From Blautia sp. An249 (GTDB lineage Bacteria; Bacillota; Clostridia; Lachnospirales; Lachnospiraceae): 64,000 bases of DNA. Location of the stretch: contig NZ_NFJL01000001.1 in the NCBI RefSeq assembly GCF_002159835.1, forward strand, positions 372,001-436,000, given 5' to 3'. Shown here one piece after another: positions 17,633-26,648 of the stretch; positions within the stretch are counted from its first letter, which is position 1, and every line of letters begins with the position of its first letter. The notes under the pieces are model-generated. The model made no database searches, had not been told where the DNA came from, and worked only from the letters and a program-made list of their open reading frames with translations. The translations under genes were made by a program, and so were the position numbers.

Positions 17633-17704
17633 CAGCGGTGCGGTGTTTTACCGGACCGCTGTTTATCAGGGCGTTTCATCTGATCTGATGGGCGCCCTTT
17701 TTTT
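17633..17704 (+). terminator. Leader hairpin plus terminator before the first ICE gene
   Basis: Two consecutive stems: AGCGGT / ACCGCT (17633-17661) and GGGCG...CATC / GATG...CGCCC (17669-17697) followed by seven Ts. They stand only 33 bases before the first ICE gene, so they look like an attenuator or read-through barrier rather than the end of a transcript. Alternatively the stretch 17607 onward is open and protein-like, so a coding explanation with a non-ATG start cannot be excluded. Confidence 0.5.
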
Positions 17705-17736
17705 GCGCCCATTTTCAGAAATAGGAGGAAATTTAC

Positions 17737-18255
17737 ATGGAACTGAATGAAGCAGAAAAAAGGCAGTTGTTTCAGGTTGACGGCGACTGCCAGGCCAAAG
17801 TGCTGGATGAACTGTATATGACAGCCCGTTTTACCCGTAATCCGGAGCAGCGCGATATGGTGCGGGGACTCATGGCAAAGCTGCGGGTTCTGTCAAATGA
17901 ACAGTGCATGGATCTGGTGAAGGACATCCAGAAGAACTATCATCTGCCTTACCCCCGCACTATGGGTGAGCGGATCGCACTGGCTCGGCAGCAATCCGGG
18001 GCCGAAAAGTTGAAAGGGCATGACATTATGGCCCTGGAGCGGTTTGACCCGGAGGTACGCCACATGGTTGTCTTTGATGTGCTTTCTTTTGAATCCCCTG
18101 TCGGAGATAAAGGCGATAAGATGCGCCTGTTCCTCACAGACGAGGGGTATCGGAAAGCAATGGAGAATCAGGAACGTGGCTTTATTAAAATTCAAAACCA
18201 TGCCAAAGTACACAATGGCTATCTGAACTACGACCATAAGGACAGAGATTTGTAG
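17737..18255 (+). CDS. Conserved ICE protein of unknown function
   Basis: 172-residue soluble, charged protein starting MELNEAEKRQLFQVDG, with a helical N-terminal half (LDELYMTARFTRNPEQRDMV) and a C-terminal half rich in beta-type sequence (HMVVFDVLSFESPVGDKGD). No catalytic motif was recognised. A good GGAGGA site precedes the ATG. It is the first gene of the conjugative module, 40 bases ahead of the replication-like gene, and I associate this position with early ICE genes, but no function can be assigned. Confidence 0.6.
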   Translation: MELNEAEKRQLFQVDGDCQAKVLDELYMTARFTRNPEQRDMVRGLMAKLRVLSNEQCMDLVKDIQKNYHLPYPRTMGERIALARQQSGAEKLKGHDIMALERFDPEVRHMVVFDVLSFESPVGDKGDKMRLFLTDEGYRKAMENQERGFIKIQNHAKVHNGYLNYDHKDRDL

Positions 18256-18294
18256 CTGTCACTTATAACAAAACATCAGGAAGGAGGATGTCAA

Positions 18295-19176
18295 ATGGCA
18301 GTGTTCAGAGTTGAAAAGACAAAAGATTTTACGGTCATGTCCAATCACCATCTTCGGAATGTATCGCTGTCTTTGAAGGCAAAGGGGCTGCTGTCGCTGA
18401 TGTTGTCCTTGCCTGATAATTGGGACTATACGACGAAAGGGCTGGCCCATATCTGCAAAGATGGAGTGGATTCGATCAGCAGCGCGATCAAAGAGTTGGA
18501 AAAGCAGGGGTATCTTACCCGGCGCCGGCTCCGTGACTATCATGGCCGGCTGGGTGATATTGAGTACGTTATCCATGAGAAGCCAGTGCTTCCCGAAGGG
18601 CATGATACTGTTTTGCCACCTAAACGGGAAAATCCAAGACAGGTAAATCCAAGACAGGTAAAACCTGTTTTGGGAAAACCTGAACAGGAAAAACCCGCCC
18701 AATTAAATATACAAGAATCAATTACTGAAAAATCAATTACGGATAGATCAAATACCCATCAATCAATCTATCCGGCTTCTGGAAGGACGCCAGGTGATAA
18801 CGCGGAGATGGATCGGGATAGGATTGATCGGATAGATACCTACCGGGAGATCATCAAAGAAAATATTGAATTTGAGGCTCTTGTCCATCGGTACGGGTAT
18901 GAGCGTGTGGACGAACTGGTTGAACTGATGCTGCAAACCGTCCTCTCCCAACGGCCATATATCCGCATTGCCGGGGATGACTACCCCCGTGAGGTAGTAA
19001 AAAGCCGCTTCCTGAAAGTGAACTTCTCCCATGTGGAGTATGTGTTCGACTGCCTGGATAACAACACGACCAAGGTGCGGAATATCAAGTCTTACCTGCT
19101 GGCGGCTCTCTATAACGCCCCAACGACCATGGACAGCTATTACCGGGCCGAAGTCAATCACGATCTTTACGGATAG
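18295..19176 (+). CDS. Replication-initiator-like winged-helix protein (DUF6017 type)
   Basis: 293 residues. The N-terminal 90 residues (FTVMSNHHLRNVSLSLKAKG, then SLPDNWDYTTKGLAHICKDG and SAIKELEKQGYLTRRRLRD) form a helix-turn-helix of the RepA/DnaD kind found in ICE and plasmid initiators. A low-complexity linker (repeated PRQVNPRQVKP) leads to a C-terminal domain ending NIKSYLLAALYNAPTTMDSYY, as in DUF6017 proteins. Likely role is element replication or its control; the exact activity is unknown. AGGAGG ribosome site precedes the ATG. Confidence 0.7.
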   Translation: MAVFRVEKTKDFTVMSNHHLRNVSLSLKAKGLLSLMLSLPDNWDYTTKGLAHICKDGVDSISSAIKELEKQGYLTRRRLRDYHGRLGDIEYVIHEKPVLPEGHDTVLPPKRENPRQVNPRQVKPVLGKPEQEKPAQLNIQESITEKSITDRSNTHQSIYPASGRTPGDNAEMDRDRIDRIDTYREIIKENIEFEALVHRYGYERVDELVELMLQTVLSQRPYIRIAGDDYPREVVKSRFLKVNFSHVEYVFDCLDNNTTKVRNIKSYLLAALYNAPTTMDSYYRAEVNHDLYG

Positions 19177-19252
19177 AGGGGGCGGCTTTGGTGACAGAAA
19201 ATATCGCAGAAAGGAGGCCGAGCGCCATGAAAAACCATGAAACGCCGAAATT

Positions 19253-20233
19253 ATGCCGAGCTTGACCCAGGAACAGATCACCCAGGCAAGGGAAACGGAT
19301 CTGTTAGATTATCTGCTTTCCCACGAAAGCGGCGTGCTGAAACAGGAAGGCGCCAATTACCGCCATAATGAGCATGACAGCCTGGTTTATGTGGCAAGCA
19401 AGAATTACTGGTATTGGAACAGCCGCGGACGAAAGATCAACGCCGTGGATTACCTCATGGAAATCCGAGGGTACAGCTTTGTGGATGCTGTGGAACATCT
19501 GATAGGCAGTGGAACCCCTGTCGTTTCCCATTATACAGCTCCCAGCAGACGGGAACAGCGGAAACCAGTGGAGAAAAAGCCCTTCCATCTCCCCAGAGAA
19601 AAACGCTGCGCCACCTTTGCTGTTTCTTACCTTCAACGCCGGGGAGTCCATTCGGACATCATCAGGCGGTGTATGCAGTTGGGCCTTTTCTATGAGTCCC
19701 GCTATAACAACGAGGCGGTTTGTGTTTTTGTTGGCCGGGATGATACCGGCACGGGCCGGTTTGCCTGTGTCCGCGGCATAGCGGGTGACTTGAAAAAAGA
19801 CATCAGCGGCAGTGATAAGCGGTTTAGCTTCTGCTACCCGCCGGATCAGCCAGGCAGCCGCCACCTGGCGGTTTTTGAAGCTCCGATTGACGCCCTTTCC
19901 CACGCAACGCTCCAAAAGCTGGAGGGATGGCAATGGAATGGCTACCGCCTTTCCCTGGGTGGGACCTCCCATGTGGCCCTGGTCGCTTTTCTGGAGTGCC
20001 ACCCGGAGATCACCCGTGTTGCCCTCTATCTGGACAATGACCTTGCCGGTCGGGTCAACGCCCGGAAAATCAAGTCGCTGCTGAAATCAGACCAGCGGTT
20101 TTCTAAAATCCGGGTGTCTGTCAACCCTCCCCGCGGCGTGAAAGACTACAATGAGAAATTACAGCACACGCTTCAAACGATCCGTGAAGAAAAACACGCA
20201 AGCCGCCAGAAACAGGCGGCTGTTTCAATTTAG
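19253..20233 (+). CDS. DUF3991/TOPRIM-domain primase-like protein
   Basis: 326 residues. The N-terminal half matches the DUF3991 pattern (ETDLLDYLLSHESGVLKQEG, then YWYWNSRGRKINAVDYLMEI), which resembles a primase zinc-region substitute. The C-terminal half has a TOPRIM fold core: AVFEAPIDALSHATL (metal-binding Glu/Asp) and ALYLDNDLAGRVNARKI with the DxD. Such proteins accompany conjugative elements and may prime single-stranded DNA after transfer. The 20-residue peptide that would precede it (19192-19265) has little support. Confidence 0.75.
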   Translation: MPSLTQEQITQARETDLLDYLLSHESGVLKQEGANYRHNEHDSLVYVASKNYWYWNSRGRKINAVDYLMEIRGYSFVDAVEHLIGSGTPVVSHYTAPSRREQRKPVEKKPFHLPREKRCATFAVSYLQRRGVHSDIIRRCMQLGLFYESRYNNEAVCVFVGRDDTGTGRFACVRGIAGDLKKDISGSDKRFSFCYPPDQPGSRHLAVFEAPIDALSHATLQKLEGWQWNGYRLSLGGTSHVALVAFLECHPEITRVALYLDNDLAGRVNARKIKSLLKSDQRFSKIRVSVNPPRGVKDYNEKLQHTLQTIREEKHASRQKQAAVSI

Positions 20234-20245
20234 GAGGAAAACACG

Positions 20246-20566
20246 ATGAATAACGAAAAGTCTGCGATTCAGGTAATCGCCGGGGCTGCCCGCTGCCCGG
20301 AATACAGCCCGTCCATGGTTAAGGCTTTGATGAAAAAACTGGAAACCAATGAAAAAGCCTTCGCCCTGCTGATGAATGTCACCCCTTCCACGGTGCGCCT
20401 TTGGACAACGGGCGCTGCCCATCCCTGCGGCATGGCCCGGAGGCTGATGCAGATTTATGAATCCGGGCCGGAAATCGTAAGTAAGATTGCCGGGGAAAGC
20501 TGCCCGGAGAAAGGAGGACGCCGGACGAGTGAAACGAAGGAACAAACAGCTTCTTGCAGAAAATGA
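20246..20566 (+). CDS. Small helix-turn-helix protein
   Basis: 106 residues; the segment MKKLETNEKAFALLMNVTPSTVRLWTTGAAHP (read as two adjacent helices around residues 28-58) fits an antitoxin-like or NadS/HigA-type HTH, followed by a disordered tail. No toxin gene is adjacent. It overlaps the next gene by about 38 bases, suggesting coupling, and may be a regulator of the module. Confidence 0.6.
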   Translation: MNNEKSAIQVIAGAARCPEYSPSMVKALMKKLETNEKAFALLMNVTPSTVRLWTTGAAHPCGMARRLMQIYESGPEIVSKIAGESCPEKGGRRTSETKEQTASCRK

Positions 20567-21305
20567 ATATGTAAAAGAACTGCTGGCCGTTCTGAAAGAG
20601 AATCCTTCCCCAAGCGGCAGGGATTTTGCTGAAATGGTTGCCCATGTAGGCGAGCTGGAAAACCGGCTGGCCGAGGCCGTAGAGGAATTGAGAACCATGC
20701 GCCAGGAGCTTTTGCAGGTGCAGAACCGCTCCCTGAAAGCTGTTCTGCAAAGAAGCTGTAAAGCGTTGGAACAGAACATTTCTAATATGAGCCGGAAATT
20801 GTCAGAACTAAAGAAGCTCATAATTGGAGGGTGTAAAGAAGCCCTTGCTGCCTTTAAGAAACATGGTACGGCTGCCCTGGATGGTCTTTCCCGCTTTTTT
20901 CACATCAAGCCGCTGCTGGAGGGGATCAAAAAGGCGGCAGACGCCAGCATCCGTATTGACGATAACGCTGTCTCCAAAATCCAGAATTTTGCTGCGGAGT
21001 ATCACCAGGCGGGCAGGCATTTGAAGAATATGGGCCGGACACTGATAGGAAAAGAACCGGTGCAGGAGCCTAAAGTCCCCGGCAGACTGTCTAAAGCGAT
21101 TGCCGCTCCGTACAAAGTCAACCGGGCCTGTATGACCGCCGCAAAGCGAAATATTGAAAAGGCTATCGGCAGCCTGGACCGTTTACAGGAATCCTCAGAG
21201 CGCAGGCCATCCGTTTTGAAGGCCATGCAGGAAAATAGTGAAAAGGTACAGCCTGCGGCAAAAAAGGAGGCGCCGGTTAAGGCGGCGGACCGGGTGGAAT
21301 TATGA
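20529..21305 (+). CDS. Coiled-coil ICE protein of unknown function (DUF6674-like)
   Basis: 258 residues from a GTG at 20529 (AGGAGG site about 10 bases upstream). Predicted almost fully helical, with coiled-coil stretches LENRLAEAVEELRTMRQELL and a second helical block RLSKAIAAPYKVNRACMTAA. No membrane segment. Similar proteins recur at this position in Clostridial ICEs; the DUF assignment is from memory and moderate. Function unknown. Confidence 0.55.
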   Translation: MKRRNKQLLAENEYVKELLAVLKENPSPSGRDFAEMVAHVGELENRLAEAVEELRTMRQELLQVQNRSLKAVLQRSCKALEQNISNMSRKLSELKKLIIGGCKEALAAFKKHGTAALDGLSRFFHIKPLLEGIKKAADASIRIDDNAVSKIQNFAAEYHQAGRHLKNMGRTLIGKEPVQEPKVPGRLSKAIAAPYKVNRACMTAAKRNIEKAIGSLDRLQESSERRPSVLKAMQENSEKVQPAAKKEAPVKAADRVEL

Positions 21306-21550
21306 TGATGCGTACAAAAACAGATCTATTAGATACAATCGCAAGACGGTTAGGGGTGTCCCTTCCAGACCTGCGGGACTGGTGCCCGCTGTTATCTTTG
21401 CAGGCGCTTCTTGAAGTAGATAACCGTGCCTTTCCCGTAGAGGAATGGAACCGGGCGCTGGCTTACCTTTTAGGCAGACCTTGCGCCTTTTCTTATGTCT
21501 TTGAGGCAAAAGCATATACGAAAACCGTGATAAGGAGGTGGTGGTTTTAG
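21302..21550 (+). CDS. Small conserved ICE protein
   Basis: 82 residues (MMMRTKTDLLDTIARRLGVS at the start), with a helical core LPDLRDWCPLLSLQALLEVD and a basic C-terminus. The ATG overlaps the preceding stop, and an AAGGAGGTGG site for the next gene lies inside its 3' end. No recognised domain. Confidence 0.5.
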   Translation: MMMRTKTDLLDTIARRLGVSLPDLRDWCPLLSLQALLEVDNRAFPVEEWNRALAYLLGRPCAFSYVFEAKAYTKTVIRRWWF

Positions 21551-23623
21551 TTGGCGAAGGAAATTGTGCATGAAGATTTTGGTGAAAAGATCGGCGGCGC
21601 TAAAAAGGACCTTTGGGCCGCCCGCGGCCTGTATGTGGATGACCTGCTGGGGATGAATGAGCGCGAGGCCGAAAAATATGTGAAAAAGGATAATGTCTGG
21701 AAAAAGCCGGATTATGCCGCCTTAATCAGATCCGGCGTCCCGGTGGATATTCTGTACTTTCGGAAAGTGGTGCGTGACAGCTTGAACGCCTCCCCGCGGT
21801 ATCTGCGTTCTGATGATACGCCGGAAAAGCGCCTGGCGCGGCAGAAAGAATATATCGCAACCGTCCGGCAGGTACAGGAAGCCGTTGAAAAGGTTCAGAC
21901 AGTGCAGGATGCCATGGATGTATTCGACACCCTTATTATCGACGGCGGTTACTGTGAACGTATTTCTTACGGGATTGGCGGCGGTTACATCCGGGCTACC
22001 CAAAAGGGCCGGGATAATCCGGTCATTACCGATAAGCTGGTAAATGCCTTGTACTTCCGCGGGGAACGGGACTTTGAAAGAAGAATCGTCCAGGGGGCCG
22101 TAAAGAAGCAGTTTGGCGTTCCTACTGAACAAAAGATTCCCCGCGGCTATGAGATCCGGTTCAATGACGGCAAAAGGACCTACTCAAAGAATAATGACTG
22201 GCTTCCTGATACCTACTATGTCACAAAAGGCTATGCGATTCTGAAAACGAACTTTGCCACCCGTGAGGAAGCCTTGAAATGGGTACAGGAGCTTGCCAGG
22301 CAGCGCGGAGGCAGCGGAAAACAGCGGTTTGTCCCGCAGCAGCTTTCCCGCGTCCGGCGTACTGGCCCGGATTACCGCGGAAAGCGTGATGTGATCGGGC
22401 AGGATTATCTTGACGCCTTTGCTTTCCGGGGCGGCGAGTTTGGAAACTGGATGACGCAGAATGACCGGCGCGCTTCTCTGAATATGGGGTTTGACGCTCT
22501 TAAAGACCTGGCGGCTGTCCTGCAGATCAGTGAAAAGGATATTTCCTATCAGGGAACGCTCTCGATTGCCTTTGGCGCCCGCGGCAGCGGAAATGCCGCC
22601 GCCCACTATGAACCGCTGCGGAAGGTCATCAATCTTACCAAAATGCACGGGGCCGGTTCGCTGGCCCATGAGTGGTGGCATGGCCTGGATGATTACCTGG
22701 GCGTGAAAATGGGAGCAAAGGGATTCCTTTCTGAACATTCCCACCTGTATGAGCCATTCAAAAAGCTGATTGAAACCATGAAATATAAGCCGGAAACACC
22801 GGAGCAGGCTGCGGCACGGACAGAGGCGCAGGTGGAACGTACCCGGAAAAATGCGGCAAGCTGGCTGGATTCGGCGGTACTCGCCCCGCTTAAACGAGTG
22901 GCAAATGACGAGATGCACATGGAGGCTTATGCGGTCCTCCGGGAAGAATTTCTTTCAGGCGTTCCCGGTTCTGTGGAACAGCTAAGCGCTTTTAAAAAAT
23001 CTGTGACCGGACGCGTTATTCCAAAAAGCGAACGTGACCGGCTGGAAATTTTTGAGCGTATGCTGTCCGGGATGCAGGATCAGGAACCCCCGCAGATTGG
23101 CCGTGTGGAAACGGATTTTTATAAAAACTCGGTCCGTATGGGCAAAGAGTGTGAAAAAGACGGCGGCTATTGGGAAAGCAATACAGAGATGACAGCCAGG
23201 GCTTTCGCCTGCTATATCAAAGATAAGCTGTCTCCTGAAATTTCGGATTACCTGGCAGGCCACGCGGACAGCGCCGCTGCTTTTGTCACCGGCAAGGATG
23301 GGAAAATAGAAATTTTGAAAGCCTTCCCGGAGGGTGAGGAACGAAAAGCCATCAATGCGGTTTTTGATGAAGTTTTCGCAGATCTAAAGCGGCAGCATTT
23401 TCTCACCCATTCCGACCATCCGCAGACATTAGAGGAAACTCGGCCAGTGGTAACGCCCCCGCCCTCCCGCATGGATTCCATGCCGGTTATCACGGATGCA
23501 GAACAGCTTTCCCTCTTTGGCGGGGAGAAGCCTTCCCTCTTAGGGCAGCTTGCCGCTGCTAAGGGACAGGGCAAAACACCAGCAGTGCCAAAACAAAATA
23601 AAGCCCATGAGCCGGAACTTTGA
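21551..23623 (+). CDS. Large polyvalent protein with HEWWH metalloprotease-like motif
   Basis: 690 residues, TTG start at 21551 after AAGGAGGTGG. The N-terminal part (LYVDDLLGMNEREAEKYVKK, ALIRSGVPVDILYFRKVVRD) and the central FAFRGGEFGNWM resemble LPD5/LPD1 large polyvalent-protein domains that travel with conjugative elements. A zinc-peptidase-type HExxH, LAHEWWHGLDDYLG, lies near residue 378, with a likely third ligand downstream (EMTARAFACYI region). Such proteins are thought to be injected or to modify recipient proteins, for example in anti-defence roles; that is inference. It is the largest gene of the accessory block. Confidence 0.65.
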   Translation: MAKEIVHEDFGEKIGGAKKDLWAARGLYVDDLLGMNEREAEKYVKKDNVWKKPDYAALIRSGVPVDILYFRKVVRDSLNASPRYLRSDDTPEKRLARQKEYIATVRQVQEAVEKVQTVQDAMDVFDTLIIDGGYCERISYGIGGGYIRATQKGRDNPVITDKLVNALYFRGERDFERRIVQGAVKKQFGVPTEQKIPRGYEIRFNDGKRTYSKNNDWLPDTYYVTKGYAILKTNFATREEALKWVQELARQRGGSGKQRFVPQQLSRVRRTGPDYRGKRDVIGQDYLDAFAFRGGEFGNWMTQNDRRASLNMGFDALKDLAAVLQISEKDISYQGTLSIAFGARGSGNAAAHYEPLRKVINLTKMHGAGSLAHEWWHGLDDYLGVKMGAKGFLSEHSHLYEPFKKLIETMKYKPETPEQAAARTEAQVERTRKNAASWLDSAVLAPLKRVANDEMHMEAYAVLREEFLSGVPGSVEQLSAFKKSVTGRVIPKSERDRLEIFERMLSGMQDQEPPQIGRVETDFYKNSVRMGKECEKDGGYWESNTEMTARAFACYIKDKLSPEISDYLAGHADSAAAFVTGKDGKIEILKAFPEGEERKAINAVFDEVFADLKRQHFLTHSDHPQTLEETRPVVTPPPSRMDSMPVITDAEQLSLFGGEKPSLLGQLAAAKGQGKTPAVPKQNKAHEPEL

Positions 23624-23636
23624 TGGAGGTGAAAAT

Positions 23637-24443
23637 TTGGAAGAAAACAAGGATTACCATGTTTATCGTTATGGGGATGACTTAAAACCCGGATATGAAT
23701 TAAAAGTGGAACATAGTGTTTCCTGCGAAAATGTAGATATTTCTGCTCTGATTGCCATGGGCACGGAAAGTTTGGAAGCCATGCGCCAGGGAAGCATTGA
23801 CGGGGAGCAAAAAGCCTATGAGATCGTTTTGGCTGCGGCAAAGCAATGGGAACAGCAGGCGGCGGCGACACAGACCATCAACCGGGCGCTGGAATATCTT
23901 CGGACCCCGGAGGTTGCCCATACATCGAACCAGTGGCAATCAAAGGATAACAGGCGAAATAGTGAGGTAATCAGCAACCGCGTTTACAAGATGACCTGCA
24001 GTGTTTGGGAAGATACAAAATATGACCGGGAAACGAAACAGAGCATACCGGTTGCCTGGTATGTCACCTGGGATGTCTATGTAAATTCCCCTAAGAAGGG
24101 GTATGGAGAAAAAATTGCCGGGCAGAGTCAGAAACGCTATACCGATAAAAATGCTGCTATGAAGTATCTGGAAGGCCGGAAGAAAGCCTATTCTCATTTG
24201 TTCACGGAGATTTCCCCTCCGGTCCCAGAGCAATACAAACAGCATTTTACCGTACATGGCGCCCTTTTGCCCGGATATACCGTGGAAGGACAGGAACCGG
24301 AAAAGACTGTAACTGCGCCGGGGCGTGATTCGGGCAAGGCAGGACGGGCTTCGGTGCTGGAAAAACTCTCAGACGCAAAGAGGCAGGAAAAAGCAGCGCC
24401 GCTAAAAGCGCCGGATAAGAAAAAGGAGGATATACATAGATGA
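23637..24443 (+). CDS. Conserved ICE protein of unknown function
   Basis: 268 residues from a TTG at 23637, chosen because GATGGAGGTG lies about 8 bases upstream; the longer ATG-started reading would run deep into the previous gene. Contains YEIVLAAAKQWEQQAAATQT, a beta-rich centre (YKMTCSVWEDTKYDRETKQS) and a C-terminal helical tail RASVLEKLSDAKRQEKAAPL shared with LPD-protein tails. No enzyme motif recognised. Overlaps the DUF3846 gene. Confidence 0.5.
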   Translation: MEENKDYHVYRYGDDLKPGYELKVEHSVSCENVDISALIAMGTESLEAMRQGSIDGEQKAYEIVLAAAKQWEQQAAATQTINRALEYLRTPEVAHTSNQWQSKDNRRNSEVISNRVYKMTCSVWEDTKYDRETKQSIPVAWYVTWDVYVNSPKKGYGEKIAGQSQKRYTDKNAAMKYLEGRKKAYSHLFTEISPPVPEQYKQHFTVHGALLPGYTVEGQEPEKTVTAPGRDSGKAGRASVLEKLSDAKRQEKAAPLKAPDKKKEDIHR

Positions 24444-24865
24444 AAATTTTAATGGTGCAGCCTGGGAAAATCCCCCATGAAACAGATATTGAGCCGGGGC
24501 TGAGGTCTTTGCAGGCTGCGGTGGACGGCTCTATCCAGGCGGTTTATCCGTATGAGGACCCTGTGGCCCTGATCTGCAATGAGGAAGGGAAATTCCTGGG
24601 GCTGCCTTTGAACCGTGCGCTTCGGGATGATACCGGAGAGATTTACGACATCATTGCCGGTAATTTTCTTATCACCGGGCTTGGGGAAGAAAGTTTTTCA
24701 GATCTTCCCCCTGACCTGCTGGAAAAATATAAGGAGCAATTTCTGGCACCGGAATCGTTTGCGCGGATCGGCGGTAAGATCCTTGCCGTCAAGCAGCCGG
24801 TCCCCTTGCCGGAAGATAAAGAGAGGACACAGAAGCCGCCCCATAAATCCGGGCCGGAGCTTTAG
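24440..24865 (+). CDS. DUF3846 protein
   Basis: 141 residues with the DUF3846 pattern: KILMVQPGKIPHETDIEPGL, SLQAAVDGSIQAVYPYED, ICNEEGKFLGLPLNRAL and a following DIIAGNFLITG. These small proteins are common in phages and conjugative elements of Bacillota and are of unknown role, sometimes placed with anti-restriction genes. The start overlaps the upstream stop (ATGA). Confidence 0.75.
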   Translation: MKILMVQPGKIPHETDIEPGLRSLQAAVDGSIQAVYPYEDPVALICNEEGKFLGLPLNRALRDDTGEIYDIIAGNFLITGLGEESFSDLPPDLLEKYKEQFLAPESFARIGGKILAVKQPVPLPEDKERTQKPPHKSGPEL

Positions 24866-24879
24866 GAAGGAGGCCAAAG

Positions 24880-25686
24880 ATGCTGACAGCGACACGCGGC
24901 CCGTATGTGCTGGTGATCCAGCCGGACGATGACCCGTTCAATCCCCGTGAGGATGATAATTTCGGGAAAATGGTCTGCTTCCACCGGCGCTATCACCTGG
25001 GCGACCATCACAATTACATAGATAAAGATGACTTTCTCCGGGACCTTTACCTGAAAACAGTGGGTGACGATGAACGGGGCGCCCATCGTTATGAGCGGGC
25101 GCTGGACCTAATGAATTACAAGATCAAAGCCCCTTTTGGTTCTCCGGCCTATGAGCGTGAGGTGGATGAACGGCTGATGAAGGTGATCTCACAGAAATTC
25201 CTTATGCTGCCGCTGTATCTTTACGACCACAGCGGCATTACCATGAATACCACTGGCTTTTCCTGCCCCTGGGACAGCGGGCAGGTCGGATGGATCTACG
25301 CCTCCAAGGAAGATGCCCTCCGGGAGTTTGGCGGCAAGACCTTCACTTCCGCTACCCGGAAGAAGGCGGAGGACCGTATGCGCGGCGAGGTGGAATATTA
25401 CGATTCCTACCTTCGCGGCGAGGCGTATGGTTTTGAACTGTATAAAGACGGCGAGCTGGAGGATAGCTGCTGGGGCTTTATCGGCAGTAACGAGGAAGCC
25501 TTAAAAGGCATTGAGGATTACCTGCCTGACGCGTGCAGCGGCATGACCGGTGAGCTGGTGGAAAGGGATTCCCCTCGATCCATGCTGAAAATGTTTCTCG
25601 ACCATGCCCGTGTGCAGGTGGCGCAGGCGGCCAAAGACTTTGAAAAGGCGCCCCGGCAGCAAACCCTCCAAACGGAGGTCCGGTGA
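24880..25686 (+). CDS. Conserved mobile-element protein of unknown function
   Basis: 268 residues. It has a striking motif YDHSGITMNTTGFSCPWDSG followed by QVGWIYASKEDA, which I recognise as widespread in phage, plasmid and ICE proteins without a known activity, and a C-terminal YGFELYKDGELEDSCWGFIG. The surface is acidic (DDDPFNPREDD near the start). It sits between DUF3846 and PcfB in a gene order typical of this ICE family. Confidence 0.6.
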   Translation: MLTATRGPYVLVIQPDDDPFNPREDDNFGKMVCFHRRYHLGDHHNYIDKDDFLRDLYLKTVGDDERGAHRYERALDLMNYKIKAPFGSPAYEREVDERLMKVISQKFLMLPLYLYDHSGITMNTTGFSCPWDSGQVGWIYASKEDALREFGGKTFTSATRKKAEDRMRGEVEYYDSYLRGEAYGFELYKDGELEDSCWGFIGSNEEALKGIEDYLPDACSGMTGELVERDSPRSMLKMFLDHARVQVAQAAKDFEKAPRQQTLQTEVR

Positions 25687-25726
25687 TTTCTACTTATTAT
25701 ATATATCATGCGAAAGGAGGATGTGA

Positions 25727-26164
25727 TTGCAGGAAGAACTTGAACGGAAATCCATATCCGTAACGGTCCAGGCCGCAAAACTGACGGGCCGTGTGATGCG
25801 GGCCGCTGTTGCCGCCGCCCTGCGGAAGATTGAAAAAGAGCGCACTACCCCAAAAGTCGGCCGTAACAGTCTGCGCCGCCTTACGGCGCAGACGCCGGAC
25901 GCCCATAAGATCGAGGTTGAGGACCGGATTCGCTCTTTTGAGCGGTACGCAAAGAAATATAAAGTCCGCTACCATGTGGAGAAAGACATCACCGTTTCCC
26001 CGCCTAAGTGGACCGTGTATTTTAAGGCAAGCCAGGCTGACGCGATTGAAACCGCCTTCAAGAAATATACGCAAAAGACGGTAAAACGCGAAAACAGGCC
26101 GTCCCTTCTCTCCCAGCTATCGAAATTCAAAGAGATTGCGAGAAAGCTGGCCCGCACCCTGTAA
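25727..26164 (+). CDS. PcfB family protein (DUF3801)
   Basis: 145 residues from a TTG at 25727 behind AAAGGAGG. Pattern LTGRVMRAAVAAALRKIEKE and RRLTAQTPDAHKIEVEDRIR then KYKVRYHVEKDITVSPPKWT matches DUF3801/PcfB, which in the pCF10 system binds the coupling protein and promotes relaxosome recruitment. It directly precedes the virD4 gene, in accord with that role. Confidence 0.8.
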   Translation: MQEELERKSISVTVQAAKLTGRVMRAAVAAALRKIEKERTTPKVGRNSLRRLTAQTPDAHKIEVEDRIRSFERYAKKYKVRYHVEKDITVSPPKWTVYFKASQADAIETAFKKYTQKTVKRENRPSLLSQLSKFKEIARKLARTL

Positions 26165-26192
26165 AAAACAAGGAGCATGGAGGGCCGGAACG

Positions 26193-26648
26193 ATGAAGAT
26201 GACGGATATTCTGAAAAAGTATGTGCTTCCGAACCTTCCTTATCTTATATTCCTTTGGTTCTTTGCCAAGGTTGGCGAAGCGGTGCGGCTGGCCCCCGGT
26301 GTTGACGCTTCTACAAAGCTGCTGGGGCTGGCGGATGGCTTTACCTTGGCCTTTCAGACTTCTATGCCCGGCGCAGCGGTTGACTGGCTGGTTGGGCTGA
26401 TCGGCGCTGCGCTGGTCCGTCTGGTGGTCTATGTGAAAGGGAAAAATGCCAAAAAGTACAGGAAGGATGTGGAATACGGGAGCGCCCGCTGGGGCACAAA
26501 GGCGGATATTGCCCCCTTTATGGACCCTAAGCCGGAAAACAACATCATCCTGACCCAGACGGAAGGGCTGATGATGTCCGGCAGGCCAAAAAATCCGGCT
26601 TTTGCCCGGAATAAAAATGTCCTTGTCGTTGGAGGAAGCGGCAGTGGT
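26193..26648 (+). CDS. VirD4/TraG coupling protein, 5' exon (interrupted)
   Basis: First 152 residues of the type IV coupling protein: N-terminal membrane segment NLPYLIFLWFFAKVGEAVRL, a second hydrophobic segment ending VRLVVYVKGKN, then EYGSARWGTKADIAPFMDPK, GLMMSGRPKNPAFARNKNVL and the Walker A start VVGGSGSG. The reading is broken inside Walker A by the insertion at 26649, whose frame stops at 26667-26669. If the insertion is removed the GSGKT motif is restored. The ATG at 26193 has GGAGGG upstream. Confidence 0.85.

Noticed and set aside
19192..19265. Short frame MKNHETPKLCRA and its GTG-extended form before the TOPRIM gene
   Set aside because: Too short, no homology I recognise; the AGGAGG there may serve as a coupling site for the next gene. 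Left out as a gene.
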